Part shown: positions 21,613 through 31,611 of the stretch, one piece after another
Layout: every line of letters starts with the position of its first letter
Numbering within the stretch: position 1 is the stretch's first letter
Source: Oxalobacteraceae bacterium
GTDB taxonomy: Bacteria; Pseudomonadota; Gammaproteobacteria; Burkholderiales; Burkholderiaceae_D
Assembly (NCBI GenBank): GCA_030698225.1
Contig: JAUYNR010000013.1
Coordinates: forward strand, 59,588-123,587
Direction of reading: 5' to 3'
Length of the DNA: 64,000 nucleotides
Made by a program: the position numbers and the translations under genes
Notes under the pieces: generated by a model
The model's database searches: none
Told to the model about the DNA's origin: nothing
Seen by the model: only the letters and a program-made list of their open reading frames with translations

Positions 21613-21653
21613 AAAAAAGGCTGAATACCCAACAGGGTTCTCAGCCTTTTTTT
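21613..21653 (+). terminator. Rho-independent terminator after tRNA-Leu
   Basis: AAAAAAGGCTGA pairs with TCAGCCTTTTTT, with an inner TACCC/GGGT stem, followed by a T-run. It starts 24 bp after the tRNA. Confidence 0.85.
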
Positions 21654-21757
21654 CATGCATTATCAAGCAACTCAGCGGCGACCCAGCGCGGCTCTATACG
21701 CATGGTTTTGGCGGTAATCCGCCAAATCACATCGTCACTTAATATGCATACAATGCA

Positions 21758-22960
21758 TTAACCTTCCTTGCCATCAAGGCGCGGCCGGTAGAGATATGGG
21801 CCATACACGACCAGGAAGAATACAAATGCCGCCGACCAGCTCGCTGCGGCGACAAGCAGCGCGCCGTCGCGCAATCCGGCGGTGTCGATGGAAGCGTAAA
21901 ACCGCGCGACCACACCGATTTGTATCAACGCATACATCAGTACTTCATTTCGTCCCGCTTTGAGCTGCCGTCCGGTATGGCCCAGCGTTGTACGGGTCAT
22001 CATGCCGATCATCAGTCCTGCCATCGAGCCAATCGCCAGTACATGAAAGGCGGAATTCGCCGGGACCACTTGCAGGGCCGCCAATGCCATCAGAAGAAAG
22101 CCGCACGGAATCCACGCATAGGACAGGTGCAAAATCCATAGCAATGGATGGCGCAGGGTGGCATGCGGCTTCCATCCGCCCAGCCGCAACAGCTGCGCAC
22201 AGGCGGCAGCAAATGCCAATGCGGCTATCAAGCGTGGCGGCAATGTGAATATCCATGCCAAGCTTGCCAGTGCGGTCAATGCAATGGTCAGACGGTCGCG
22301 CTTGGGATTAACAATGGGCTTGGTGCCGGGCACCGTATTGGACGTAAAGCCGGGAATGATGCGCCCGCCGATCACCGACTCGATCATCACCACGATCAGG
22401 ATGGCTACCTGTATTATCAGCACGCTTGAGACGGCAATCCAGCCCATAGCGGCGAGATGAAAAAGTATGTTGATGATTGTGAGCAGGCTGAGCAAACCGA
22501 TTAAAAACATATTGCGCTTATTGCCGGAACGTTGCAGCACGCGGTACATCGGCCAGGCTGCCAGCGGCAGGAACAATATATCCACCAGCGCCGCAACCGG
22601 CGCAGGGGCAGCGAGCATGGCGACCCGCCCTGCCAGCCAGACCCCGGCCAGCATTGCCAAATGCCCTCGGCGCGGAGTCCACAAGCCGGTCCAGTTGCGC
22701 CCCGCAGTAAACAGAAAGCCGATAATTACCGCTATCGCAAAGCCGAACACCATTTCGTGCATATGCCAGGTAATAGTGACATTCGCCAAGCCAGGCACTA
22801 AGCCGAAATAACTTGCCAGCCATAGCGGAATGCTGACAGCGGCAAAGGCTGCGGCCAGTAAATAAAACGGGCGGAATCCCAGCGCCCATAATGGATGGTG
22901 TGCCGGCGACGGCTTGCCTTGTCCCGACACCTTGGGTTCATCAATTGTCATAAGCGCCAT
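21758..22960 (-). CDS. nnrS: NnrS family protein
   Basis: Heme- and copper-containing membrane protein associated with NO stress in denitrifiers. The 400-residue protein has about 12 hydrophobic helices. PLWALGFRPFYLLAAAFA near the N-terminus and ITWHMHEMVFGF, with two histidines, are family signatures, as is MMTRTTLGHTGR. The start is set at 22960 (MALMTIDEP). A near-perfect NsrR-type operator lies 15 bp upstream, which supports NO-dependent derepression. Confidence 0.92.
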   Translation of the reverse strand: MALMTIDEPKVSGQGKPSPAHHPLWALGFRPFYLLAAAFAAVSIPLWLASYFGLVPGLANVTITWHMHEMVFGFAIAVIIGFLFTAGRNWTGLWTPRRGHLAMLAGVWLAGRVAMLAAPAPVAALVDILFLPLAAWPMYRVLQRSGNKRNMFLIGLLSLLTIINILFHLAAMGWIAVSSVLIIQVAILIVVMIESVIGGRIIPGFTSNTVPGTKPIVNPKRDRLTIALTALASLAWIFTLPPRLIAALAFAAACAQLLRLGGWKPHATLRHPLLWILHLSYAWIPCGFLLMALAALQVVPANSAFHVLAIGSMAGLMIGMMTRTTLGHTGRQLKAGRNEVLMYALIQIGVVARFYASIDTAGLRDGALLVAAASWSAAFVFFLVVYGPYLYRPRLDGKEG

Positions 22961-22975
22961 ATTGCCCCGCATTTA

Positions 22976-22998
22976 AAGATATAAATTAAATGAATCTT
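22976..22998. promoter_or_regulatory. NsrR-type operator of nnrS
   Basis: A 23-bp imperfect 11-1-11 dyad with outer arms AAGAT and ATCTT around an AT-rich core, read as AAGATTCATTT-A-ATTTATATCTT on the minus strand. It matches the published NsrR consensus pattern (AAGATGCATTT arms) at most positions. It lies 15 bp before the nnrS start codon. Confidence 0.65.
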
Positions 22999-23119
22999 AT
23001 AGTGTGACATTGAATAAAGCAATAGTAAATTCACATCCGGAAATTTGACAGCGCCACATCAGCGCCGCCGGACGCCGGTCGATGCAAGCACCGCGGTATT
23101 GCGTTCGTTGAAGAAATTT

Positions 23120-23830
23120 TTATACCTGCTTTTCGGCACCGCCTGTGGCCATGCCGTGCTCAACCGCAAATACCGCAGCCTGCACCCGACTCGACAAGTT
23201 CAGCTTCTTTAAGATACTTTGCACATGTATTTTCACCGTGCTTTCGGCGACATTGAGCGAGCGCGCGATGTTCTTGTTGCTCTCGCCCCGCGCCAGACAG
23301 GCAAGCGTCTCTTTTTCGCGCGGGGTCAGTTTATCGAGCTCGGAGGGCGGCACTTTGGCTTGCGTCGCATTGCCACCCTGGAATTGCGCTACCAGTTTGG
23401 CAGTCATCGCCTCGGCAATGACCGGTTCGCCTGCTGCGGCCCGTTTGATCGCACGCACCAAGTAATCGGTGTCGATATTCTTGATCAGATAACCGCGCGC
23501 TCCCGCCTGCAAGGCGGCCGTCAAATTTTCGGCGTCCTCCGACACCGTGAGCAAGATTACCGCCGCCGCGGGACAATCCTGCAATATCAGTTGCAGCGTT
23601 TCCAGACCGGAAATGCCAGGCATATTCAGATCGAGCAAGATCACATCCGGCTGTAGCTGCCTGGCACGCTTGACGCCCTCCACGCCATCGGCCGCTTCGC
23701 CAACCACCGTGAAATCGGCATGACGCTGCAGCAGGGAGCGGATGCCGCTACGAAACAGGTTGTGATCATCAACCAGGAGGACGCTAATGGGTTTGATGGG
23801 TGTGGCAGGGGCTGTGGTCAGGTTATCCAT
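23120..23830 (-). CDS. narL: Nitrate/nitrite response regulator NarL
   Basis: LuxR-type two-component regulator, 236 residues. The receiver domain has acidic pair DD at 21-22 and phospho-acceptor Asp67 in VILLDLNMPG. The C-terminal HTH starts at KLTPREKETLACLARGESNK. It is encoded just downstream of narX on the same strand, so it is the cognate partner. Likely targets are the nar genes at 33.8-44.4 kb, where paired dyads precede narG. Confidence 0.9.
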   Translation of the reverse strand: MDNLTTAPATPIKPISVLLVDDHNLFRSGIRSLLQRHADFTVVGEAADGVEGVKRARQLQPDVILLDLNMPGISGLETLQLILQDCPAAAVILLTVSEDAENLTAALQAGARGYLIKNIDTDYLVRAIKRAAAGEPVIAEAMTAKLVAQFQGGNATQAKVPPSELDKLTPREKETLACLARGESNKNIARSLNVAESTVKIHVQSILKKLNLSSRVQAAVFAVEHGMATGGAEKQV

Positions 23831-23852
23831 GGGGTTCTTAATTCAAGACAAA

Positions 23853-25796
23853 TCAGGCTGCCAGGCGCTGCTGATGCGGCAAGTGCAGCACGACGGTGGT
23901 GCCGGCTCCGGGCACCGAAGCAATATCAAACGCTGCATGAATGCGTTGCGCCCGTTCGCGCATGATATTGATGCCAACATGGCTTTCACCTTTATGTCGC
24001 ATGGTTTCCACATCGAAACCGATGCCGTTGTCACGAATGGTCAAGGCAAAATCCTTCTGGTCCGCCAGGCTGACTTCGACGTGGCTGGCCAGCGCATGCT
24101 TGCGAACATTCGAGAGCGCCTCCTGCACGATGAACAGGATTTGCAACTGTTGTTCGCGCGGGAATGGTGCACCATCAACATCGGCCACGAATTCTGCACT
24201 AATTCCAGTCTGGCGGCGGAATTTATCGACGGTTGTTTCCAGCGAACGCACCAGATCGCCTTCGGCCAGGCGACTGCGGAAATTGAGCAATAATTCGCGC
24301 ACATCCTCGTAACTTTCTTTTACCCCGGCCTGCAATGCGGGGACGATTTCGGCGACTTCATCGATATTGCCCTGTTGCAGCGAATCTTCCAGCAGTTGCA
24401 CCTGAATATTCAGGAATGTCAGCCCCTGAGCGATGCTGTCGTGCAGTCCTTGCGCCACCATATTGCGCTCTTCGGAAATTGCCATTTCGCGCTCGCGCAT
24501 GGCTAGCCGCAGGTTTTCGATCGCCACCCCGAGCAGTTGCCCCAGCGTGGCGAGCAAGTCAGTTTCATGCTTGTTGAAGGTTTTCGCTTTCCGGAAATGC
24601 ATATTAAAAAATCCGAGATGCTGGTCGCGAGCGTAAATATGAAATACCGATATTGTGGCGAATCCTTCCCGATGGCAAAGTAGTTGCAGGGACTTATCCA
24701 TCTGGTGCAGGTTATGCACTACCGGTACCGTTTTTAAGGCAGCCTGGCCGCACAGGCAGTCTCCGATTTTGATGCAGTGCTCGGCTTCCACCATTTCATC
24801 GGAAATCCCCTTATGCACCACCATGTGCAGGTTGCCCCGAATCGGCTCCAGTATCCGCACCGAGCCGCCGTCAGCCTGAAAATAGTGCGTGATCCGGTCC
24901 AGGAAGCCTTCGCAAATGGCTTCCACCGGCTGCGGCACCTGCAGGAAAGCGGCAATGTCGTAGAGCAATGCCAGCTCGCGATTCTGGTCTGCCAGCGCTG
25001 CGGTTTTTTGCTGCACACGGCTTTCCAGACTGCCGTACAGATCTTCGAGGCGGTCCGCCATGTGATTGAATCCCTCGCTCAAGCGGCCGAACTCATCGTG
25101 GCTCTCGACTGGCAGACGGACGCTGAAATCCTTGTCCGTCATGCGCCGCATGCCTTCATACAGTCGCGTAACAGGCTGGATAATCAACAGGAACATCAGG
25201 TAAATTACGACCACCGTACCGGAGAGTGCCAAGGCCACCAGCACCAGTTGCGACGAGCGTAGCCAGAAAGTGCGTTTTTCGCTGTCCTTTTCGATCATTT
25301 TCACCAGCGCATCGACAGTCGCCACATACTCATCCACCTGCGGGTGATACTGCTGCCAACTCGCTCGCCGCTCAGGGTTTTGCTGGGCCAGCATGACATT
25401 GACCAGGGGCAGCAGCTTCTGCTGCCATTGCGCCGAGACCATGTCGAACTCCTGGTGAATCCCGGTGGTGGGCGGCAAGAACAGCGGGCGCTGCGGATCG
25501 CCCTTTCGCAACAGGGAAAACTTGGCTTCTATCGCCTGCAGTTCCTTGTCCACGAAGTGCCGGGTATCGGCCTGCTCGGGCTCGTTAACCCAGCGCGACA
25601 GCACCATCGACAAGCGATAGCTCTGCATGCGCAGACTGCCGGCTTCATTGATTGCAGCAGAACTACCTTCCAGTTGCCATGACAAAAACAGCGTGGCGCT
25701 GATTGCCATCAGGGCCAGAACCAGAAATCCCAGCAATACGCTAACGATTTTGGTGGAAAGTTGCTGCCAGGCGGGCAGGATGGTATCGAGTGTCAT
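23853..25796 (-). CDS. narX: Nitrate/nitrite sensor histidine kinase NarX
   Basis: Membrane histidine kinase of 647 residues. Helix 1 spans about residues 15-38 and helix 2 about 185-210, with a periplasmic sensor between them. The P-box-like segment [15 protein letters not shown] follows helix 1 and binds nitrate in characterised NarX. HAMP, GAF-like and HisKA_3 domains follow. The phospho-accepting His lies in [18 protein letters not shown], and the ATPase N/G boxes include IRDNGIGFD. Its start ATG at 25796 overlaps the mobB stop (ATGA), so mobB-narX-narL is one operon. Confidence 0.92.
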   Translation of the reverse strand: MTLDTILPAWQQLSTKIVSVLLGFLVLALMAISATLFLSWQLEGSSAAINEAGSLRMQSYRLSMVLSRWVNEPEQADTRHFVDKELQAIEAKFSLLRKGDPQRPLFLPPTTGIHQEFDMVSAQWQQKLLPLVNVMLAQQNPERRASWQQYHPQVDEYVATVDALVKMIEKDSEKRTFWLRSSQLVLVALALSGTVVVIYLMFLLIIQPVTRLYEGMRRMTDKDFSVRLPVESHDEFGRLSEGFNHMADRLEDLYGSLESRVQQKTAALADQNRELALLYDIAAFLQVPQPVEAICEGFLDRITHYFQADGGSVRILEPIRGNLHMVVHKGISDEMVEAEHCIKIGDCLCGQAALKTVPVVHNLHQMDKSLQLLCHREGFATISVFHIYARDQHLGFFNMHFRKAKTFNKHETDLLATLGQLLGVAIENLRLAMREREMAISEERNMVAQGLHDSIAQGLTFLNIQVQLLEDSLQQGNIDEVAEIVPALQAGVKESYEDVRELLLNFRSRLAEGDLVRSLETTVDKFRRQTGISAEFVADVDGAPFPREQQLQILFIVQEALSNVRKHALASHVEVSLADQKDFALTIRDNGIGFDVETMRHKGESHVGINIMRERAQRIHAAFDIASVPGAGTTVVLHLPHQQRLAA

Positions 25797-26317
25797 GGCT
25801 GATAGATTACGCCATTTTTGGCATACCTCATCACCCACTCCAGGATCTGATCGCGCCGGCCCAGATCAAGCCAGGCAAGCTGGCGCGGCAGCAACGGCGG
25901 CGGCGCATCGGAAGCTACCGCCACGATGTCGGCATCATCCGGGTATAGCGCCGGCTTGCCCAAGGCCGGGCGATGAATTTCCAGCTTAGGAATCGGCTCG
26001 CGCTTGAATCCCTCCACCAGTGTCAGGTCGGCCGTAGACAGACGCGCCAGTTGTTCTGCCAGGGACGGCTCGGGAGCGCCGCGCAATTCATGGATCAGCG
26101 CAAAACGGTAGGGCGAGGCCAGCAAGACTTCCGCCGCGCCGGCAGCGCGCAGCCGTGCGCTGTCCTTGTGTGCCGGCTCCAGCACCAGATCGTGGTGACT
26201 GTGCTTGATCACGTTCACACGCAGGCCCTGTGCTGCCAATTGCGGCAACAGGTATTCCAGCAGCGTCGTCTTGCCGCTGCCGGACCAGCCCGCAATGCCT
26301 AATACCAGAGGTGTCAT
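25793..26317 (-). CDS. mobB: Molybdopterin-guanine dinucleotide biosynthesis protein MobB
   Basis: GTP-binding protein that assists bis-MGD cofactor formation, 174 residues. The P-loop is [18 protein letters not shown] at the N-terminus, followed by VIKHSHHD and the later [16 protein letters not shown] motif. NarG requires this cofactor. The ATGA overlap with narX suggests that nitrate sensing and cofactor supply are co-expressed. mobA is not in the window. Confidence 0.92.
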   Translation of the reverse strand: MTPLVLGIAGWSGSGKTTLLEYLLPQLAAQGLRVNVIKHSHHDLVLEPAHKDSARLRAAGAAEVLLASPYRFALIHELRGAPEPSLAEQLARLSTADLTLVEGFKREPIPKLEIHRPALGKPALYPDDADIVAVASDAPPPLLPRQLAWLDLGRRDQILEWVMRYAKNGVIYQP

Positions 26318-26427
26318 TTACTGTCTTGAAATTAAGTGGATTGCAGGCGCAGGATTTACGCGCCCCTCTTGTTGTCTGCAGCCATACTACAGCGAACAAA
26401 CTGTCCGCGCAGTTTTGCAAGGGTTTT

Positions 26428-27105
26428 TCAGAAATTGGTTTTTCGGTGTGCGCCGTTTGAAGGCGGATCCAGCGGACAGACTAGCGGCAGGAACTCCTGC
26501 TGCCTTGGAGAATACGCCAGCAAGGCACCGGTTTCAATATCGAAATACCAGCCGTGAAGCATCAACTTCCCTTCTTCCGCGCGGCGTTTCAGCCACGGAT
26601 ACGTCAGCAGATTGTCGAGCGAATGCAAAATGCTCGCCATCTCGCACGCCTTGTGCTGGGCCTCCGACGACTTGTGCGCAAGATCGCTCAATACCCGATC
26701 CCGCACCGGTGCGGCAATGCTCATCCAACGCTCGACAAAATTGGTCTCCGGCGCAATTTCGGACGGCGACAGCAACGCCCGGATACCGCCGCAACGTGCG
26801 TGGCCCAGCACGATAATGCGCTTTACTTCCAGGTTGCATACGGCAAATTCGATAGCAGAACTGACCCCGGGCGGCGCATCATCGGCGCAAGGCGGTACCA
26901 GATTGGCAATGTTGCGCACGACAAACAGATCCCCCGGATCGCTGCCGGTCAACAGCATCGGATCCACCCGCGAATCGCAACAGCCAATTAGCAAGGTGCT
27001 GGGATTCTGCGATTCGCGCAAACTGTCGAACAGCGTTTGCTGATCGCTGAAATATTGCTGCTGGAAACGGTGGTAACCGCGCACGAACTTCTCGATATCG
27101 TTCAT
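26428..27105 (-). CDS. can: Beta-class carbonic anhydrase
   Basis: Interconverts CO2 and bicarbonate. The 225-residue protein has zinc ligands in CCDSRVDP and HARCGG, the standard Cys-Asp-Arg and His-X2-Cys set. The start at 27105 (MNDIEKFVRGYHRF) matches the family; an upstream in-frame start at 27186 adds 27 unconserved residues. It stands alone. Confidence 0.94.
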   Translation of the reverse strand: MNDIEKFVRGYHRFQQQYFSDQQTLFDSLRESQNPSTLLIGCCDSRVDPMLLTGSDPGDLFVVRNIANLVPPCADDAPPGVSSAIEFAVCNLEVKRIIVLGHARCGGIRALLSPSEIAPETNFVERWMSIAAPVRDRVLSDLAHKSSEAQHKACEMASILHSLDNLLTYPWLKRRAEEGKLMLHGWYFDIETGALLAYSPRQQEFLPLVCPLDPPSNGAHRKTNF

Positions 27106-27186
27106 ATTGTCGCTGCCCTGTGTTTGCGCGATGCATCGAAAGCGTTTATTCGGCTGCGTACTCAGACATGCAATCGAACCAGTCAC

Positions 27187-27355
27187 GTTGGCCCTCTATT
27201 ACTATGCAATGACGCAATCTTATTGCATCAGTTCGCCGTTTCCTATCAGCATGAAGGATTAGCACAACTAGTCATTTAGAGCGATTTTCGGGCGAATTCC
27301 CGTTTTGCGTGTTGTCTCCAAGTCATGCTTTGTTTATTTCAAACAGAAATAAAAC
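27187..27355. other. Start of a 957-bp gene-poor stretch
   Basis: Between the carbonic anhydrase and the cytochrome c gene (27187-28143) no intact gene is supported apart from the TPR-like fragment at 27356. AT content is higher than in flanking genes. Small frames near 27760 and on the minus strand at 27908 have no recognised domain. This looks like decayed sequence. Confidence 0.45.
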
Positions 27356-27646
27356 TTGCTCAACTTCCCTCCCAACAGAAATCAGCACAACGCTTATTTT
27401 GGATTGGCCGTGGCACTGGAAGGCCTGTGCGATCTGCCAGGCGCGCTGGGCGCCATGCTCAGTTACGTCCACTTGCGCAAAGCGGACACTGCTTATCTGC
27501 GCAGGGCGAATGCGGCAATCTGGGAATGGGAAGCTGCGCTGAAGAAGTCCCAGGGAGACGATGGCGGAAATCGCCACGCTTTGACATTTCCAGAAAATGA
27601 GAAAAACGCCATTGTATATCCCATTCGCGAGAAAAAATTCAATTAA
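27356..27646 (+). pseudogene. Tetratricopeptide-like fragment
   Basis: A 96-codon frame opening at a TTG without a ribosome binding site. The segment NAYFGLAVALEGL and ALGAMLSYVHLRKAD followed by RRANAAIWEWE resembles the last repeat and capping helix of TPR proteins. No upstream portion is present, so I read it as the C-terminal remnant of a larger gene. It could also be a short expressed protein. Confidence 0.4.
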
Positions 27647-28143
27647 CCCCTCCTCAGCGGGCGCACGAAGTGCCACCAGAGTCGCAATATCGAGTCTCTT
27701 GAGGCTGGGATCATGCATGGAACCGAAATTGCTTAGTGAAATGATTGTAGTGGGTGTAATTGCAGTTCAATCCGCATAAACATTGGCAAGACCTCATCTG
27801 GAAAAATTCTGTGAATTCATCTATTTCAGCAGCCAAGGTCGAACTTGACGGGGTATCCATGAAGTACAAGCCCTGGAACATGCGCACCAGTCTGTTCCTG
27901 CCCGCCATTTTCCTTGCTCGGCATCAACCTAAGTGCATTCATTCAATTATTTGATATGTAACTGATTGTAAATCTGGATACATTTAAATACATTACGAAC
28001 CGTAGGGGTATTTCCAGGCGACAAGATTAAATTACTGAGCACAGAATGCGCGCCAATAATCATGTTAGCCATACCCCAGTTCTTTTCGCAAGTTGAGGCA
28101 ACTGCGCAAGAGCGGACCGCATCCATCTGTAACCGAGGAAAAA

Positions 28144-28494
28144 ATGGGCACTATCTATCAAGCCAGCAAATTGTTAGCACTTCTTGCAGCAACCGCTGCC
28201 TTCTGCGTCTCCGCCCCGGTTTTCGCCGTGGATGTGGAGGCCGCTAAAACATTGGCGCGCCAAAATGGTTGCTTCAAATGCCACGCCGTCGATAAAAAGA
28301 AGGAAGGCTCTTCGTATCGTGAAGTCGCAGCCAAATACAAGGGCAAGGCCGGTGCCGAAGAAAGGCTATACCAGCATATAACGACAGGGGAAAAAGCAAA
28401 GTTTGATGATGGCCACGAAGAAGATCACAAGATCATCAAGACCAAGGACGAAAAAGAGATCAAAAACCTCATCAGCTGGATTCTGTCGCATTAA
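28144..28494 (+). CDS. Periplasmic monoheme cytochrome c
   Basis: A 116-residue class I cytochrome c. It has a signal peptide with cleavage after PVFA, one heme site CFKCH about 15 residues into the mature protein, and a lysine-rich surface. The start at 28144 follows GAGGAAAA. It is 73 bp upstream of the decaheme cytochrome gene and is a candidate periplasmic electron shuttle between the tetraheme quinol dehydrogenase and the outer-membrane complex. The axial Met is not certain: no canonical Met follows in the short C-terminal half. Confidence 0.88.
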   Translation: MGTIYQASKLLALLAATAAFCVSAPVFAVDVEAAKTLARQNGCFKCHAVDKKKEGSSYREVAAKYKGKAGAEERLYQHITTGEKAKFDDGHEEDHKIIKTKDEKEIKNLISWILSH

Positions 28495-28567
28495 AAACCA
28501 TCTGACCCCGGCTTGCCTGCGCGAGCCGGATCAAAAATAAAATCAAGTAGTAATCAGGGAGAAAAAA

Positions 28568-29503
28568 ATGAAACTATGGCAGCGGGTCGCTACCTTGTTA
28601 GCCTTTGTTGCGAGCATGGCCGGAACCATTCCAGCCACCGCTGCAGAAAGCACCATTGCAGCTAACAGGACGCTTGAAAAAGATGCGGTATGTACCAAGT
28701 GCCACGATGAGTCGGAACAGAAACCGGTTCTGGCGATGTACAAGACGCGCCATGGTGTCAAGGCCGACTCCCGCACGCCCGGCTGCCAGACCTGCCACGG
28801 TGCCAGCGATGCTCACGTGAAAAATCCGGCCGGGACGCCGACCCGCCCGATCCCTGATGTGGTGTTCGGCCCCAAATCCAAAACCAGCCCGCAAGCGCAA
28901 AGCGACACCTGCGTTAGCTGCCACCAGTCCGGCAAACGCATCCACTGGGCCGGCAGCGCGCATCAAAGCCGCGATGTTGCCTGTACCTCCTGCCATGAGG
29001 TGCATACCCATAGTGACAAGGTACTGACCAAGACTACCCAGCCTGAAGTGTGCTTCACCTGTCACAAGGAACAGCGCGCACAGATCAACAAACCTTCGCG
29101 CCACCCGATTAAGGAAGGAAAAGTTGCCTGCTCCGACTGCCACAATCCGCACGGATCAGCCGGTCCGAGCTTGATGGTGCGGGACAGCGTGGTCGATACC
29201 TGCTACACCTGCCACATGGAAAAACGCGGCCCGTTCGTGCGCAGCCACCAGCCGGTACAGGAAGATTGCGCAATCTGCCACAATCCGCACGGTACCACCA
29301 CACCCAATCTGCTCAAAACCCGCCCACCATTCCTGTGCCAGCAATGCCATGAGCCAACCAGCCATCGTGGCGCCGTTGCGTCTCTCACCGGCACCAGTAC
29401 CGGCGCCAATACAACGGCACGCGGTTGTCTGAACTGTCATACCCAAATCCATGGCACCAACAATCCGGCGAATATTTCCAACGAGCGGACCTTTCGGCGC
29501 TGA
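28568..29503 (+). CDS. Decaheme c-type cytochrome, DmsE/MtrA/MtoA family
   Basis: Periplasm-facing electron-transfer cytochrome of 311 residues with a signal peptide ending ATAA. I count ten CXXCH heme sites, at residues 42, 73, 115, 139, 162, 188, 212, 234, 257 and 287. This number and the HNPHG-type spacing match MtrA/DmsE/MtoA/PioA cytochromes, which sit inside an outer-membrane barrel. The barrel gene starts 20 bp downstream. Direction of flow, metal oxidation or extracellular reduction, cannot be read from the sequence. AGGGAG precedes the start. Confidence 0.93.
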   Translation: MKLWQRVATLLAFVASMAGTIPATAAESTIAANRTLEKDAVCTKCHDESEQKPVLAMYKTRHGVKADSRTPGCQTCHGASDAHVKNPAGTPTRPIPDVVFGPKSKTSPQAQSDTCVSCHQSGKRIHWAGSAHQSRDVACTSCHEVHTHSDKVLTKTTQPEVCFTCHKEQRAQINKPSRHPIKEGKVACSDCHNPHGSAGPSLMVRDSVVDTCYTCHMEKRGPFVRSHQPVQEDCAICHNPHGTTTPNLLKTRPPFLCQQCHEPTSHRGAVASLTGTSTGANTTARGCLNCHTQIHGTNNPANISNERTFRR

Positions 29504-29523
29504 TAAAGACTAGGAGATCAATC

Positions 29524-31557
29524 ATGAACAAGAATAAACACTTAGTTTTTCCTCTGGCCGCGATGACTGCTGCGCTGCTTGCTGTCTACGGACCGGTCCT
29601 TGCGCAAGAGAGCGATGAAGTTACCCAGCTGACCACGCCGTCCAGCACCGTCGGTGTCGGCATCGCTTATCTGTCCAAGGATGCGCCGCGCTTTGGCCAG
29701 TACAGCGGCGTGCGCGACGAAGGCGCCTATGGCCTGGTGGATGTTGATATTGTCAAGCGCAACGATGACACCGGCACCTGGTTCAAGCTTAATGGACGCA
29801 ACCTCGGGTTCGACAGTCGTGAGATGCGCGTAAGCCATGAGCGCCAGGGCGACTGGGGCTATTTCCTGGACTTCAGCCAGACGCCGCGCTATGAACCCTA
29901 CACGGTAAATACCGCTGTGACCGGCATCGGCACTGCCAATTTGCTGATACCGTCGACTGCTGCGCCGGTTGAAGTGCCGGTGCAGCTGAAGACCGAGCGC
30001 GAGGCGATCGGCCTCGGGTTTAACAAGCGGCTAGGGAACGGCTTTGACGTCCAGGTAAGGGCGCGCAACGAGGAAAAAGACGGCGCACGCTTGTTTGCAC
30101 GCGGCACACCGGGCGCGTTTGAGTTCGCTCCGGAACCGATCGATTCCGCTACCAGGCAACTGGAAGCCACGGTCGGGTATACCGGCGAGAAGCTGCAACT
30201 CACCGGCGGCTATTACGGGACCGCATACAACAATCACAATACCGCACTGAATATCACTGGCGGCAGCGCCGGTCTGTCCAGCTTCAGCCCGATCGGGCTG
30301 CCACCCGACAACCAATCGCACCAGTTGTCGCTGGCGGGCGGCTATAGCTTCAACCCGACCACCCGCGGCAGTTTCAAGGTCGCGCGTGCCAGGGCGACCC
30401 AGGACGACACGTTCGTCACCGCTGCCTTGCCCGGGAACAGCGATCTGGGAGGCCGCGTCGACACGACTCTGGCGCAAATGGGCATCACCGCGCGGCCGAT
30501 AGAAAAACTTTCGCTGCTGGCCAATCTGCGCTACGAGGATCGGGATGACAAGACCCCGGTTCGCCGCTACAGCAGCCTGGCAACAGCTACGTCGACATTC
30601 AACGGCGACAATGAACCGCGCTCGATCAAGACGACGGCCGGCAAGTTCGAGGCCAGTTACCGGTTGCCGATGACGTTCCGTCTCACTGGCGGGATCGATT
30701 ATGAGGAGAAGGAACGCAGCGCATCCCCGGTTCGCATCGTCAGTCAGCGCGACAAGACCCGGGAAACATCGTACCGCGCCGAATTGCGGCGCTCGATGTC
30801 GGAAACCGTGACCGGCGCGATCGCTTTCATTCGCAGTGATCGCGATGGTTCAGATTTTCAAACCACCGTCTTAAATAATGGCGCAACGGGTAGCAATCTT
30901 ATCGCGCCCTTGCACCTGGCTGACCGCCAGCGCGACAAGGTGCGCCTGTCGCTCAACTGGACGCCGACCGATGAACTGTCATTGCAGTTCATCGCAGATC
31001 AAACACGCGACGACTACGGTCAGCGCACTGCTGCGGCATTGGGCATACGCGAAGGCGAGTCGGAAAACTACTCTCTCGATGCCTCCTATGCGTTTTCGGA
31101 AGCATGGCAGGCCAACGCCTGGGCTTCCATCAACGACAACCGTTCCAAACAAGCATCAGCAGTTTCGGCCAATCTCGCTCAAATTTGGGCCGCAAATCTG
31201 AGCAGCAAAACGAATGCTTATGGAATAGGTATGCACGGCAAGATAAGCTCCCGGCTGCAAATCGGGGCGGACCTGAGCCACGCCGACATCAAGGATAAAT
31301 ACCAGCAGCAAGCAATCACGGGGGCCGCGAGAACCCCATTGCCCAACGTATCGACCAGGCTGACCAGCGTCAAGCTGTTCGGAAATTACGCCCTGGACAA
31401 GAGTTCAAGTGTACGTCTCGATTACGTTTATGAACGCTACAACACCAATGATTGGACATGGTCGAACTGGACCTACGCTGATGGTACCCAACTAAGTCAA
31501 AATCCGAATCAGAATGTTAATTTCATCGGCGTTTCTTACATCTACAAATTCCAGTAA
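29524..31557 (+). CDS. MtrB/PioB-family decaheme-associated outer-membrane barrel
   Basis: Outer-membrane porin that sheathes the decaheme cytochrome. The 677-residue precursor has a signal peptide ending VLAQ, then alternating amphipathic strands to the C-terminus (NFIGVSYIYKFQ), consistent with a large beta-barrel. No cysteine follows the signal peptide, unlike Shewanella MtrB with its N-terminal CXXC. That places it nearer the PioB/MtoB type. The start at 29524 is preceded by AGGAG; an upstream ATG at 29425 lies inside the cytochrome gene. No outer-surface cytochrome of the MtrC kind is encoded here. Confidence 0.9.
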   Translation: MNKNKHLVFPLAAMTAALLAVYGPVLAQESDEVTQLTTPSSTVGVGIAYLSKDAPRFGQYSGVRDEGAYGLVDVDIVKRNDDTGTWFKLNGRNLGFDSREMRVSHERQGDWGYFLDFSQTPRYEPYTVNTAVTGIGTANLLIPSTAAPVEVPVQLKTEREAIGLGFNKRLGNGFDVQVRARNEEKDGARLFARGTPGAFEFAPEPIDSATRQLEATVGYTGEKLQLTGGYYGTAYNNHNTALNITGGSAGLSSFSPIGLPPDNQSHQLSLAGGYSFNPTTRGSFKVARARATQDDTFVTAALPGNSDLGGRVDTTLAQMGITARPIEKLSLLANLRYEDRDDKTPVRRYSSLATATSTFNGDNEPRSIKTTAGKFEASYRLPMTFRLTGGIDYEEKERSASPVRIVSQRDKTRETSYRAELRRSMSETVTGAIAFIRSDRDGSDFQTTVLNNGATGSNLIAPLHLADRQRDKVRLSLNWTPTDELSLQFIADQTRDDYGQRTAAALGIREGESENYSLDASYAFSEAWQANAWASINDNRSKQASAVSANLAQIWAANLSSKTNAYGIGMHGKISSRLQIGADLSHADIKDKYQQQAITGAARTPLPNVSTRLTSVKLFGNYALDKSSSVRLDYVYERYNTNDWTWSNWTYADGTQLSQNPNQNVNFIGVSYIYKFQ

Positions 31558-31586
31558 GCGAATGACCGATGTAACGGTAAGCAATG

Positions 31587-31611
31587 GGGCCGGGTTTTCC
31601 GGCCCTCTTTT
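31587..31611 (+). terminator. Rho-independent terminator after the barrel gene
   Basis: GGGCCGG pairs with CCGGCCC around a five-base loop and is followed by TCTTTT. It separates the cytochrome-barrel operon from the NapC-rquA pair, which therefore probably has its own promoter in 31612-31812. Confidence 0.8.

Noticed and set aside
21222..21656. A 144-residue frame on the minus strand across the tRNA-Leu gene
   Set aside because: It is the antisense of a real tRNA and its terminator; such tRNA-antisense frames are common artefacts.
21740..21762. ATGCAT-ACA-ATGCAT near the nnrS 3' end as an NsrR site
   Set aside because: The half-sites are three bases apart instead of five and it overlaps the nnrS stop, where a repressor has no clear target.
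22970..23010. A copy of the 58-bp repeat upstream of nnrS, because of an ATGCGGGG stretch
   Set aside because: The flanking GTATTTT and CATACTCC ends are missing; the sequence is better explained as an NsrR operator.
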